A DNA stretch of 11,221 nt from NCBI GenBank assembly GCA_010027395.1, contig RGVD01000072.1:1-11221 (forward strand). Reading direction: 5' to 3'. Position numbers and translations under genes: made by a program. This stretch comes from Bacteroidota bacterium (GTDB taxonomy: Bacteria; Bacteroidota; Bacteroidia; UKL13-3). The notes beneath the pieces are model-generated. The model was not told where the DNA came from. It did not search any database and was given only the letters and a program-made list of their open reading frames with translations. Shown one piece after another: positions 1 to 6,281 of the stretch; positions within the stretch are counted from its first letter, which is position 1; each line of letters starts with the position of its first letter.

Positions 1-20
1 ATTGAATATAATTTAAACTT

Positions 21-638
21 ATGATATATGTAGAATATAAATTCCACGAATTATTTACAGTTGAAATAATTGACCCATCTAAATTCCCATTCAATATAAA
101 TTTTAGCCGAAAACGTATGGAGAATATAAAAGGGCCAGGTTTATATTTTATTACGATTGATGGGGAAATAGTATTTTTAGGTAGTTACAAAACTGATAAC
201 GATATTATTGCTGATAGATGGATTAGATATATGCATACCATTACTTGTAGAGGTATAAATATTGGGTTTGGAAACAAAAAAATTGAATGGTTTAAGAAAA
301 CTTACAGCCCACTATTTATAAGACACAACATAACAATTAATGAAACAGAAATAGTCAATGAAAGATTGAGAGATACTGGATATGTTACTACTAGAAACAT
401 AGTAAAATACTGCATGAGTAAATGGAACATTTTAAACAATATGGACAATAACTTAAACTTATCCTTTCATTTTTTCAAACCTGATGCAAAAGATGCTTCA
501 GAATTTGTAAAAGATATAGCAAGTATAAAAAAGCACTTAATTCAACAAATTAATCCTCCATGTAATAGCCAATATAAGATTAGACAAAACACGCTAAACC
601 TTCAGGATGCAATTGATGTAAGCAAGAAAACTTTTTAA
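21..638 (+). CDS. Divergent GIY-YIG-fold protein, probably catalytically impaired
   Basis: The 205-residue protein is complete: an in-frame stop lies just upstream at 9-11 and ATG 21 is the first start after it. I read a GIY-YIG nuclease core. GLY (40-42) stands for the first tripeptide and FLG (52-54) for the second. R66-W67 and H72 follow where the family has its conserved Arg and His. The C-terminal LI-x4-P-x2-N pattern (173-182) matches the end of the UvrC nuclease domain in spacing. In UvrC-like proteins the metal-binding glutamate sits three residues before that Leu; here the position is K170, so cleavage activity is doubtful. A helical insert of about 90 residues (roughly 80-165) separates the two halves. 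No restriction methylase or intron is visible nearby. The family call rests on motif spacing only, and the biological role is unknown. Confidence 0.55.
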   Translation: MIYVEYKFHELFTVEIIDPSKFPFNINFSRKRMENIKGPGLYFITIDGEIVFLGSYKTDNDIIADRWIRYMHTITCRGINIGFGNKKIEWFKKTYSPLFIRHNITINETEIVNERLRDTGYVTTRNIVKYCMSKWNILNNMDNNLNLSFHFFKPDAKDASEFVKDIASIKKHLIQQINPPCNSQYKIRQNTLNLQDAIDVSKKTF

Positions 639-674
639 GAATTAAACTACAATAAAAAATAACGCAAAACAAAA

Positions 675-2252
675 ATGAAAAATATGACAAAATCGCAATT
701 TTTAAAATTAATTATTTATCTTTTTACAATCATTATTTTACCATTAAACTCAAATGCGCAATGGCAAATACTTAAAGATTCTATTACAGAATCATTTAGT
801 GATGGAGTTGAATCTATGGTAAATGATATAAATGGTAATTTATATATAGCTAGCGGAAAAATTGTATACAAATGGGATGGTAAATATTGGAGTAAGTTGG
901 GTGGATCTAATTATAGTTTTAATGGCGATGTAAAAAAAATAGTAAAGGATAATAGTGGAAATATCTTTGCTAGTGGTGATTTTACTAACTTGGAAGGTAA
1001 ATTTTACATTGCAAAATTTGATGGTACAGCTTGGACAGAATTTGGTATTCTAGATGGAGAAAAGTTTCGTAATGGTGGAATATATAAAATGGTTTTTGAT
1101 AAAAATGACAATCTATATGCATCGCCATCTTTAGTTAAAGGTAACGGTCCCTATATTTCAAAATTTACCAAAGATGGTAAAATGGAAATTTTAGGAGATA
1201 CTAATAGTTCACCTTTTTTTTATCCACCTAATTATATTGAAGTAGATTTTAATGGAAATTTATATGCACTTGGGAGAACTAATCGTGGTGTGGATTTGGA
1301 TTTCGCTGTAGTAAAATTTGACGGTAAAAGTTGGATACAATTGCCAGACCCTGATACATCTTTGTATAGAAATATCTCGACAGGAGGTTTGGCCTCAGAT
1401 GTTTTTGGAAATATATATGTAGGAGGTACAACTTATGATCAAGCTTCAAGTTCCTATAAATCGAGATTGTTAAAATGGAATAACAAATCATGGATTAAGC
1501 ATAACGACCGAGAATTTATTGGCATTGGTACATACCCATTAAATAAGATTATTATTGATGGAAGTAGAAATATTTATGTCGCTGGCAAAGGTTCTAGCCC
1601 AATTATTTCAGTATTAAAAGATAGTATTTGGGAAGACTTATCGTGGTTAAATAATAGTGATATTACTAATATAGCCTATGATAATGTTGGAACTTTATAT
1701 GCAGCAGGAGGATATGATAGTAGTATTGTTGCTAAATATTTAATAAAGCCAGCTATAAAATCGTTTACACCCGCCTATGTTTCAAATGGAGGTACTGTAA
1801 CAATAAAAGGTAAAAACTTTAATGGAACTAATTCAGTAACTTTTGGTGGTGTAGTTGCTTCTTCTTTTACAGTAATTAACGATACTACAATCAATGCAAT
1901 AGTTGGAAATGGAAGTACAGGAAATGTAAGTGTTACAACTCCTGGAGGTAGAGATTCATTAGCTGGTTTTGTTTTTAATCCAGGTCAAACAGGTCTTTTA
2001 GAATTAACGTCAAAAAATTTACAAGTTTATCCAAATCCTGCACAAGATAATATCACTATTCAATCAGAAATTAATTTAATTGGTCAATCTTATAACATCT
2101 ATGATTGTTTAGGTAAATTAGTCCTTAATGGAGCAATAGAGAATCAGACTACCCCTATTTCATTGCAGGCATTAAACAATGGAATTTATACTTTAGTTAT
2201 AAGTGCAAATAGCAGTAAGGTCATAAAACTAGTAAAGAGTTCAAGTAATTAG
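675..2252 (+). CDS. Secreted predicted seven-bladed propeller with IPT/TIG domain and T9SS type A sorting signal
   Basis: The 525-residue protein has a signal peptide (1-28, hydrophobic core 11-24, likely cleavage after SNA). Residues 45-355 hold seven degenerate repeats of about 40-53 residues. Each centres on a D-x-x-GN-[LI]-Y strand (near 55, 96, 146, 195, 246, 299 and 341). Most continue into a K-[FW]-DG-x-x-W strand, as in propellers such as SBBP-type repeats. An IPT/TIG immunoglobulin-like domain follows (359-435, starting PAIKSFTP). The last 77 residues (449-525) are a Por/type IX sorting domain, with YPNP at 452-455 and the closing G-x-Y-x-L-x-x strand and Lys-rich tail. Such domains send cargo across the outer membrane, where they are cleaved and the protein is anchored or released. 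The ligand cannot be read. The secretion machinery itself is not in this window. The next gene starts 27 bp downstream. Confidence 0.85.
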   Translation: MKNMTKSQFLKLIIYLFTIIILPLNSNAQWQILKDSITESFSDGVESMVNDINGNLYIASGKIVYKWDGKYWSKLGGSNYSFNGDVKKIVKDNSGNIFASGDFTNLEGKFYIAKFDGTAWTEFGILDGEKFRNGGIYKMVFDKNDNLYASPSLVKGNGPYISKFTKDGKMEILGDTNSSPFFYPPNYIEVDFNGNLYALGRTNRGVDLDFAVVKFDGKSWIQLPDPDTSLYRNISTGGLASDVFGNIYVGGTTYDQASSSYKSRLLKWNNKSWIKHNDREFIGIGTYPLNKIIIDGSRNIYVAGKGSSPIISVLKDSIWEDLSWLNNSDITNIAYDNVGTLYAAGGYDSSIVAKYLIKPAIKSFTPAYVSNGGTVTIKGKNFNGTNSVTFGGVVASSFTVINDTTINAIVGNGSTGNVSVTTPGGRDSLAGFVFNPGQTGLLELTSKNLQVYPNPAQDNITIQSEINLIGQSYNIYDCLGKLVLNGAIENQTTPISLQALNNGIYTLVISANSSKVIKLVKSSSN

Positions 2253-2279
2253 ATATAAATCATTAACAATCAAAATTAA

Positions 2280-2735
2280 ATGATTCAAGAATTGCTTTTG
2301 GTTAAAGATGCAGTTATCAATACAATAAAAGATACAAATTATTGGTTGAAGCACGAAGACTCTTTAAAGAATAGACTTATTGTTGAATGTAGGGTAAATC
2401 TAGCACTTATAGATATGGCTTTGTGGAATGATGTGTCAAACAATTTTAAACATTATTTAATTGTTCAACTTCAAACAGAAGCATTGGAATTAGCAAGTGA
2501 ATTTTCATCTGAGAATGTCTTTAAATTTATAGAAAAGAAAATTTTTATTGACGAGAAATCACAAACTAAAGGAAGAACATTTTCGATAATCATTTCAAAG
2601 ATAAAGGCATTAAAAGTAATAGCTAATATCCCAGAGGATTTGAGTGCTGATAATAAATCAAGGATTAGTGCAAGAATTAATCATTTAAAAGGTCAAATTC
2701 TTGAGCTATTAAAGGACTTAGAGGCAATTAAATAG
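2280..2735 (+). CDS. Helical protein of unknown function
   Basis: This 151-residue protein is not one I recognise. It has no signal peptide, membrane segment or cysteine pattern. The sequence reads as almost wholly alpha-helical: heptad-like hydrophobic spacing runs through 1-20, 30-72, 76-90 and 100-118, and a charged amphipathic helix closes the protein (about 122-151, ending LELLKDLEAIK). It starts 27 bp after the stop of the secreted propeller gene with no terminator between, so the two may be co-transcribed. A cytoplasmic helical protein has no obvious tie to a secreted one. Codon use is AT-rich like its neighbours. The frame is convincing because it is long and open, with a sensible amino-acid mix. 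Confidence 0.7.
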   Translation: MIQELLLVKDAVINTIKDTNYWLKHEDSLKNRLIVECRVNLALIDMALWNDVSNNFKHYLIVQLQTEALELASEFSSENVFKFIEKKIFIDEKSQTKGRTFSIIISKIKALKVIANIPEDLSADNKSRISARINHLKGQILELLKDLEAIK

Positions 2736-2819
2736 CTACAAGATTTTCCAATTAATAATTTAAATAAGAGTTTATATCTCGTTTCAATTAGCCCTGGTTA
2801 AACATACTACCATTTATTT

Positions 2820-2856
2820 ACTATCCGAAGAGCGCTTTGCTAACTCTTCGGATAGT
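2820..2856. repeat. Perfect 13-bp inverted repeat hairpin with CGCTTTGCTAA loop
   Basis: The left arm at 2820-2832 (ACTATCCGAAGAG) pairs without mismatch with the right arm at 2844-2856, around an 11-nt loop. There is no T-run after the right arm (TAGGGTTTTAG), so it is a poor intrinsic terminator, though it could still end or protect the upstream transcript. The loop closely resembles the third hairpin of the 135-bp elements further on, while the stem sequence is different. The rest of the 240-bp gap (2736-2975) shows no gene. Confidence 0.75.
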
Positions 2857-2951
2857 TAGGGTTTTAGAAATCAAATCGTTATTTCATTTATACAACAGGA
2901 AAAAGCAAGGAACAATTAACAAAAAATATTTTTTACCTTAATTGTATTGCA

Positions 2952-2959
2952 TATTTTTG
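2952..2959 (+). promoter_or_regulatory. Bacteroidota -7 box for the toxin-antitoxin pair
   Basis: TATTTTTG matches the TAnnTTTG -7 consensus exactly and ends 16 bp before the antitoxin ATG, a natural place for a short 5' leader. The -33 region only offers a T-run (2931-2934), so the upstream box is weak. This is a pattern match without experimental support. Confidence 0.5.
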
Positions 2960-2975
2960 TTAAAACATTATTGAA

Positions 2976-3200
2976 ATGAGAATCACTTTAGATATTTCCA
3001 ATGCAAATTCAATTAAAGCAACACCATTAATTGAATACTTAAAATCATTAGATTTTGTTTCTGTTATTTCGGAAGATGATTATGCTGTGCCTGATTGGCA
3101 CAAACAAATAGTGGAGGAAAGACTTGCAAACTCAAATAGTGCTGAACTATTTGATTGGAATGAGGTAAAAGATACCTTTATACTTGATAATAATGAATAA
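2976..3200 (+). CDS. Antitoxin of a ParE-type toxin-antitoxin module
   Basis: This small acidic protein (74 residues) lies directly before a ParE/RelE-fold toxin, the usual antitoxin-first order. The N-terminal strand (MRITLDI) followed by a helix (about 15-25) looks like a compact DNA-binding or dimerising head. The second half carries W41-H-x-x-IVEERLA and a later D60-W61-N-E-V-K. This resembles the 'putative addiction module component' antitoxin pattern, in which the C-terminal helix wraps the toxin. Such antitoxins are typically unstable, neutralise the toxin and repress their own promoter. A good -7 box lies just upstream. Its last codons overlap the toxin start by 8 bp, which suggests coupled translation. 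Confidence 0.75.
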   Translation: MRITLDISNANSIKATPLIEYLKSLDFVSVISEDDYAVPDWHKQIVEERLANSNSAELFDWNEVKDTFILDNNE

Positions 3201-3498
3201 CTTAATTTATAGAATTAAGTTAGAACCTGAGGCTAAAAAAGATATTCAAGACGCTATAGGTTATTACAATTTTAAAGAAAATGGGCTTGGTAGAAAATTT
3301 TATCAAACCATTGCTCAATCATTTGATACTTTAAGCCAAAACCCGTTTTATCAAATTCGTTATAAAAATATTCGCTGTTATTATATAAAACCTTTTCCGT
3401 TTTTAGTACATTACATTATTAATGAAGATGAAAAAACCGTTCAAATTCTAGGTGTTATTCATACGTCTAAAAACCCAAAAAAATCGTATAAATTTTAA
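3193..3498 (+). CDS. ParE/RelE-superfamily toxin
   Basis: The protein is 101 residues from ATG 3193, the usual toxin length. Family features are visible: an early strand (LIYRIKLEPEA), a helical hairpin with A21-I-x-YY and G33-R-K-F-Y, then NP (50-51) before R56-Y. R61 follows, then the PFPFLVHY strand (67-74), and a final strand (VQILGVIHTSKNP, 83-95) with the conserved His. ParE members poison gyrase and RelE members cut mRNA in the ribosome; the sequence alone does not decide, though the overall pattern is closer to ParE. A TTG nine bases upstream could extend the frame, but ATG 3193 sits inside the antitoxin stop (ATGAATAA), the standard coupled arrangement. The protein looks intact. Confidence 0.85.
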   Translation: MNNLIYRIKLEPEAKKDIQDAIGYYNFKENGLGRKFYQTIAQSFDTLSQNPFYQIRYKNIRCYYIKPFPFLVHYIINEDEKTVQILGVIHTSKNPKKSYKF

Positions 3499-3510
3499 AT
3501 ACTAAATACT

Positions 3511-3608
3511 GCAAGCGTCCGCTTGTGCTGGCTATTGAAACCAAATACCGTAAATTATTTTTCATCGGTCGTAGTCTTCTGTCATAAACAATGGCGTTGC
3601 AGATTATG
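3511..3608. repeat. Degenerate palindromic intergenic element
   Basis: This stretch has no open frame but two paired segments. CAAGCG/CGCTTG (3512-3517 and 3520-3525) is separated by only two bases. CGTAGTCT (3570-3577) can pair with AGATTATG (3601-3608), using two G-U pairs across a 23-nt loop. It reads like an older intergenic repeat lying next to the first 135-bp element. That family membership is a guess from its look; only the pairing is seen. Confidence 0.35.
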
Positions 3609-3628
3609 CATTAATAAATGAAGTTGTA

Positions 3629-3763
3629 CTAGTGCTGTCAGGTGTTTCCACCTGATAATTATTGTTTAAAGTAATCCTATATATAGTTTGATTGGTGTAT
3701 AAAAGTTACAAACTTTTATTATTTGTTTTCTCAAGTGACGCTTCGCTTAACACTTGAGATAGC
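3629..3763 (+). repeat. 135-bp three-hairpin element, copy A
   Basis: This is the first of three copies that all start CTAGTGCTGTC and end AGC at exactly 135 bp. Hairpin I is TGTCAGGTG (3636-3644), loop TTTC, arm 3649-3657 with one G-U pair. Hairpin II is 3699-3707 paired with 3711-3719 around ACA (9 bp). Hairpin III is TCTCAAGTG (3729-3737) paired with CACTTGAGA (3751-3759), 9 bp, with a 13-nt ACGCTTCGCTTAA loop. By hand count it matches copy C at about 119 of 135 positions. It lies 134 bp before the acidic-protein gene; nothing else is evident in 3764-3897. Strand is given by orientation relative to the other copies. Confidence 0.85.
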
Positions 3764-3897
3764 TGCGGGGAAAAACAATCAATAAAATTGAATTCTCTTT
3801 GTAATCCAACCGCACAACGGGTTATTATATTTTAACAGACCTATTACGCAATTAAACTACTCTTGTAAGACATTTAAATAATTAAACAAAAACTATT

Positions 3898-4515
3898 ATG
3901 GCATTAACAAGAGATCAAAAAAACGCTATTGCATCGTGCGATTACCTTGCAGGATTACTATCAGCTGAAACAGGCTTTTTAAGTTTTGCAATTGCAGCCG
4001 CAGCTTCAACAGCATATTATTTGGATAAGAAAGCATCAGATGGATGGAGTATTGATTCACCTGTAGTTCATCCAATACCCAGCACAACTGATAATACAGG
4101 TGTAAATCATAATTTAACTTGTGAACAGTTTTTTGCAGCAGGAAATACGACAGTAACCTATAATATTATAATTCCAATTGCTTGTGATGTTAGACCAGAT
4201 TGGACAGCTGGCTTAGAAGCAATAACTCAATCATATTTTGATGATATTATAGCATCAGCTTTAGCTCAAGATATGTCAACTGTGGATGAATGGATGGTTG
4301 CTACTACGAATGTAATTCCATTAAACTCTGTAGATTCAGAAACTGTAGCAGCTGCTTTTGAAAGTATTCAAGGTGCTGATCAAGACCAATGGGTAGAAAA
4401 TTTAGGTGCTTTGATTGATAATGTTAGTGGATTTGAATTATCTGAAATTGAAAAACAGTATTTTGTTAATGCGATCCAGATACTTCAACTCAGTTATGTA
4501 TTATGGGGAAGCTAA
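3898..4515 (+). CDS. Highly acidic protein of unknown function
   Basis: This 205-residue protein matches no family I know. It has about 26 Asp/Glu against only 6 Lys/Arg, so it is strongly acidic. A hydrophobic, Ala-rich helix spans about 16-42 (LAGLLSAETGF to TAYYL) with no classical signal-peptide charge pattern before it. The middle (50-100) is Thr/Asn/Pro-rich and probably beta, with cysteines at 75 and 96 and another at 14. The C-terminal half is helical. There is no stop between ATG 3898 and 4515, and the start codon stands in an A-rich context as is common here. Its last 13 bases overlap the next small gene in another frame, and 135-bp repeats lie on both sides. An exported or membrane-active protein, or a structural particle component, are possible but unsupported readings. 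Confidence 0.65.
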   Translation: MALTRDQKNAIASCDYLAGLLSAETGFLSFAIAAAASTAYYLDKKASDGWSIDSPVVHPIPSTTDNTGVNHNLTCEQFFAAGNTTVTYNIIIPIACDVRPDWTAGLEAITQSYFDDIIASALAQDMSTVDEWMVATTNVIPLNSVDSETVAAAFESIQGADQDQWVENLGALIDNVSGFELSEIEKQYFVNAIQILQLSYVLWGS

Positions 4516-4679
4516 AATTAATTGTTGTTATAATAATAACAATTTTGGGAAATGCTGGATTTGTTTATCTTAGCTATTTTACTTACAATGAATTTAGGCT
4601 TTCTATATTTCATATAATTTTCGGTTTTCTTCCATTAATTTTATATTACAGAAAATCAAGAAAAGCAAAAGACTCTTAA
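4503..4679 (+). CDS. Small two-helix membrane protein overlapping the acidic protein gene
   Basis: This is a 58-residue open frame starting at ATG 4503, inside the last codons of the previous gene (13-bp overlap, different frame), and ending TAA 4677-4679. The peptide has a short basic start (MGKLK), a hydrophobic segment (6-24) and a Tyr/Phe-rich turn. A second hydrophobic segment (33-49) follows, then a strongly basic tail (RKSRKAK, 50-56). By the positive-inside rule both ends should face the cytoplasm. An intrinsic terminator follows 24 bp later, which supports a real two-gene transcript. Overlap suggests coupled translation with the acidic protein. Small membrane partners of this shape include immunity proteins, holins and accessory subunits; which applies here is unknown. 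Confidence 0.6.
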   Translation: MGKLKLIVVIIITILGNAGFVYLSYFTYNEFRLSIFHIIFGFLPLILYYRKSRKAKDS

Positions 4680-4703
4680 ACTAAACTATAAATTATACCA
4701 AAT

Positions 4704-4738
4704 AAAGAAGCTGTCACTATTGGGCGGCTTCTTTGTTT
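4704..4738 (+). terminator. Intrinsic terminator after the acidic/membrane protein pair
   Basis: AAAGAAGC (4704-4711) pairs with GCTTCTTT (4727-4734). The stem extends inward through 4712-4715 with 4723-4726 using two G-U pairs, giving about 12 bp and a 7-nt loop. The right arm runs into TTTGTTT. It closes the cassette that begins at 3898. Confidence 0.75.
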
Positions 4739-4756
4739 AAAAATTGATTTTATTTT

Positions 4757-4891
4757 CTAGTGCTGTCAGGTGTTTCCATCTGACAAATATTGTATAAAGC
4801 CATCCTTTAAATAATATGATTGCTATATAAAAGTTACAAACTTTAATTATCTATCTTCACAAGTGACGCTTCGCTTAACACTTGCGAAAGC
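4757..4891 (+). repeat. 135-bp three-hairpin element, copy B
   Basis: This copy has the same ends and length as A and C and, by hand count, about 127 of 135 positions identical to C. Hairpin I is 4764-4772 with 4777-4785; one C-to-T change still allows a G-U pair. Hairpin II has shrunk to AAAGTT/AACTTT (4830-4835 with 4839-4844) around ACA. Hairpin III is CAAGTG (4860-4865) with CACTTG (4879-4884), continued beyond one A-C mismatch by CTT/GAA-type pairing. The loop CGCTTCGC (4867-4874) can instead pair with GCGAAAGCG (4884-4892), an alternative fold exclusive of hairpin III. Confidence 0.9.
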
Positions 4892-4916
4892 GTTTTTCAT
4901 TTATTTCATATTTTTA

Positions 4917-5051
4917 CTAGTGCTGTCAGGTGTTTCCACCTGACATTTATTTTATAAAGCCATCCTCTATATAATTTGATTGCTATATAAAAGTTACAAA
5001 CTTTTATTATCTATCTTCACAAGTGACGCTTCGCTTAACACTTGCGAAAGC
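4917..5051 (+). repeat. 135-bp three-hairpin element, copy C
   Basis: This is the tandem partner of copy B, starting 160 bp after it with 25 unrelated bases between. Hairpin I is perfect (4924-4932 with 4937-4945, loop TTTC). Hairpin II is 9 bp (4987-4995 with 4999-5007, loop ACA). Hairpin III is 5020-5025 with 5039-5044 and the same 13-nt loop as A and B. It ends 64 bp before the channel gene start and marks the right edge of the AT-rich accessory stretch. Confidence 0.9.
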
Positions 5052-5078
5052 AGCAAACTTTATTCAAGCTATTTTCAA

Positions 5079-5111
5079 TTTCCCTCATTGTCAAATTCAG
5101 TCTTATATTTG
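5079..5111 (+). promoter_or_regulatory. Promoter of the mechanosensitive channel gene
   Basis: TATATTTG (5104-5111) is an exact match to the TAnnTTTG -7 box. A TTTC (5079-5082) lies 21 bp upstream in the -33 position, where TTTG is the consensus. The -7 box ends only four bases before ATG 5116, so transcription should begin at or very near the start codon. Confidence 0.6.
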
Positions 5112-5115
5112 CGCC

Positions 5116-6204
5116 ATGTTTACGGCAGAATTTTACAGTCAAGTTTTTTTAGATAATACACTCTACCAATATCTCATTGCCTTTGGAATATTGTTACTAG
5201 GTTTCCTATTAAAAAGGGTTTCGGCACGCATCATCAGTCGCCAAAGTTTTCGCTTTGTAAAAGGAATTTCTCACAACCGCTATTCAGAGGTTTTTGTCAC
5301 GCTTTTTCTAAAACCCGTTGAGCAATTTCTCACCGTTATGGTCATCTATTTTGCTCTAGATAGGTTGCGTTTTCCTGCCGCTTGGGACATTGACCCTATT
5401 GATAAATTTGGTGTTCGTTGGTTAATTGAAGCCCTATTTGAAATTGCCATCATTGTGGTTTTTACACGTATTGTTTTGCGTGTGATTGATTTTATTTCTT
5501 ATGTTTTCATTCATAGTGAAGATACCGAAGTAAGCAAAGACTTGGTTAGATTTATTAAAGAATTGTCTAAAGTCTTGGCCATTATCATTTCGTTTTTTGT
5601 CATTCTAGCCCAAGCTTTTGAAGTAAACATTACCGCCTTAATTGCCAGTTTGGGTATTGGAGGATTGGCTGTGGCCCTTGCTGCACAAGACACCATTGCC
5701 AATTTGTTTGGTTCGTTTATTATTTACTTAGACAAACCTTTTAGTGTAGGCGATTTGGTGGAAGCAGGAGAGATAAAAGGCCATATTGAAAAGATTGGTT
5801 TTAGAACAACACGCGTAAGGACTTTAGACCGCAGTTTGCTCACAGTACCCAACAAAAAAATGGTAGATGTTGCGCTTAACAACATCACACAAAGTACGCA
5901 AAGGCGCGTGAAATTTACCTTGCAACTAACCTATGGTGCTAAGTCTGAACATATACTCAATATCATAGAGCAGATAAAAACCGAGATTGATGCACACCCC
6001 GATACCTGCGATGAAACTACGGTAAGGTTTACAGAGTTTGGCGGCAGCTCGCTCAATATTTTGGTTTTATTTTACGTAAATAGCAATGAGTACGAAAAAA
6101 TGATTGAAGTAAAAGAAATGCTTAATTTAAAGATTATGCATATCGTAGAAAATAACCATTGCAGTTTTGCTTTCCCAACCCAAACCATACATTTGGAGAA
6201 ATAG
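5116..6204 (+). CDS. MscS-family small-conductance mechanosensitive channel
   Basis: The protein has 362 residues from ATG 5116. The frame is open back to 5023, but that part lies in repeat copy C and upstream of a perfect -7 box, so I reject it. Hydrophobic segments lie at about 19-32, 62-79, 103-124 and 152-168. They are followed by the pore helix and MscS signature (173-213: a Gly/Ala-rich ASLGIGGLAVALAAQD, then N, LFGSF, and DKPFSVGD). The beta domain follows (about 214-275) and then the alpha/beta C-terminal cage domain. The channel sits in the inner membrane as a heptamer and opens on membrane tension to release solutes in hypo-osmotic shock. With one or two helices more than the E. coli three-helix MscS, it is of the YbdG/YnaI-like middle size. 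It faces a convergent gene downstream. Confidence 0.9.
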   Translation: MFTAEFYSQVFLDNTLYQYLIAFGILLLGFLLKRVSARIISRQSFRFVKGISHNRYSEVFVTLFLKPVEQFLTVMVIYFALDRLRFPAAWDIDPIDKFGVRWLIEALFEIAIIVVFTRIVLRVIDFISYVFIHSEDTEVSKDLVRFIKELSKVLAIIISFFVILAQAFEVNITALIASLGIGGLAVALAAQDTIANLFGSFIIYLDKPFSVGDLVEAGEIKGHIEKIGFRTTRVRTLDRSLLTVPNKKMVDVALNNITQSTQRRVKFTLQLTYGAKSEHILNIIEQIKTEIDAHPDTCDETTVRFTEFGGSSLNILVLFYVNSNEYEKMIEVKEMLNLKIMHIVENNHCSFAFPTQTIHLEK

Positions 6205-6281
6205 TAAAAGTAAGTTTTTATACCATCATTCTTAGTCATTATATGAATTAGATTGATAGCAGATAACCTTCATAATTTAGT

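Noticed and set aside
1279..1491. Minus-strand open frame inside the secreted propeller gene.
   Set aside because: It is antisense to convincing coding sequence, with no recognisable domain.
2820..2862. Intrinsic terminator for the 151-residue protein gene.
   Set aside because: The stem is excellent but no T-run follows, and the loop ties it to the repeat hairpins instead.
3184..3192. TTG start three codons before the toxin ATG.
   Set aside because: ATG 3193 overlaps the antitoxin stop in the standard coupled arrangement and gives the normal toxin N-terminus.
3629..5051. CRISPR array.
   Set aside because: The repeats are 135 bp, only three in number, unevenly spaced (1128 and 160 bp), with no spacers of uniform length and no cas genes.
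5023..5115. Upstream extension of the channel frame by 31 residues.
   Set aside because: It begins inside repeat copy C, has no channel-like sequence, and lies upstream of a perfect -7 box that abuts ATG 5116.
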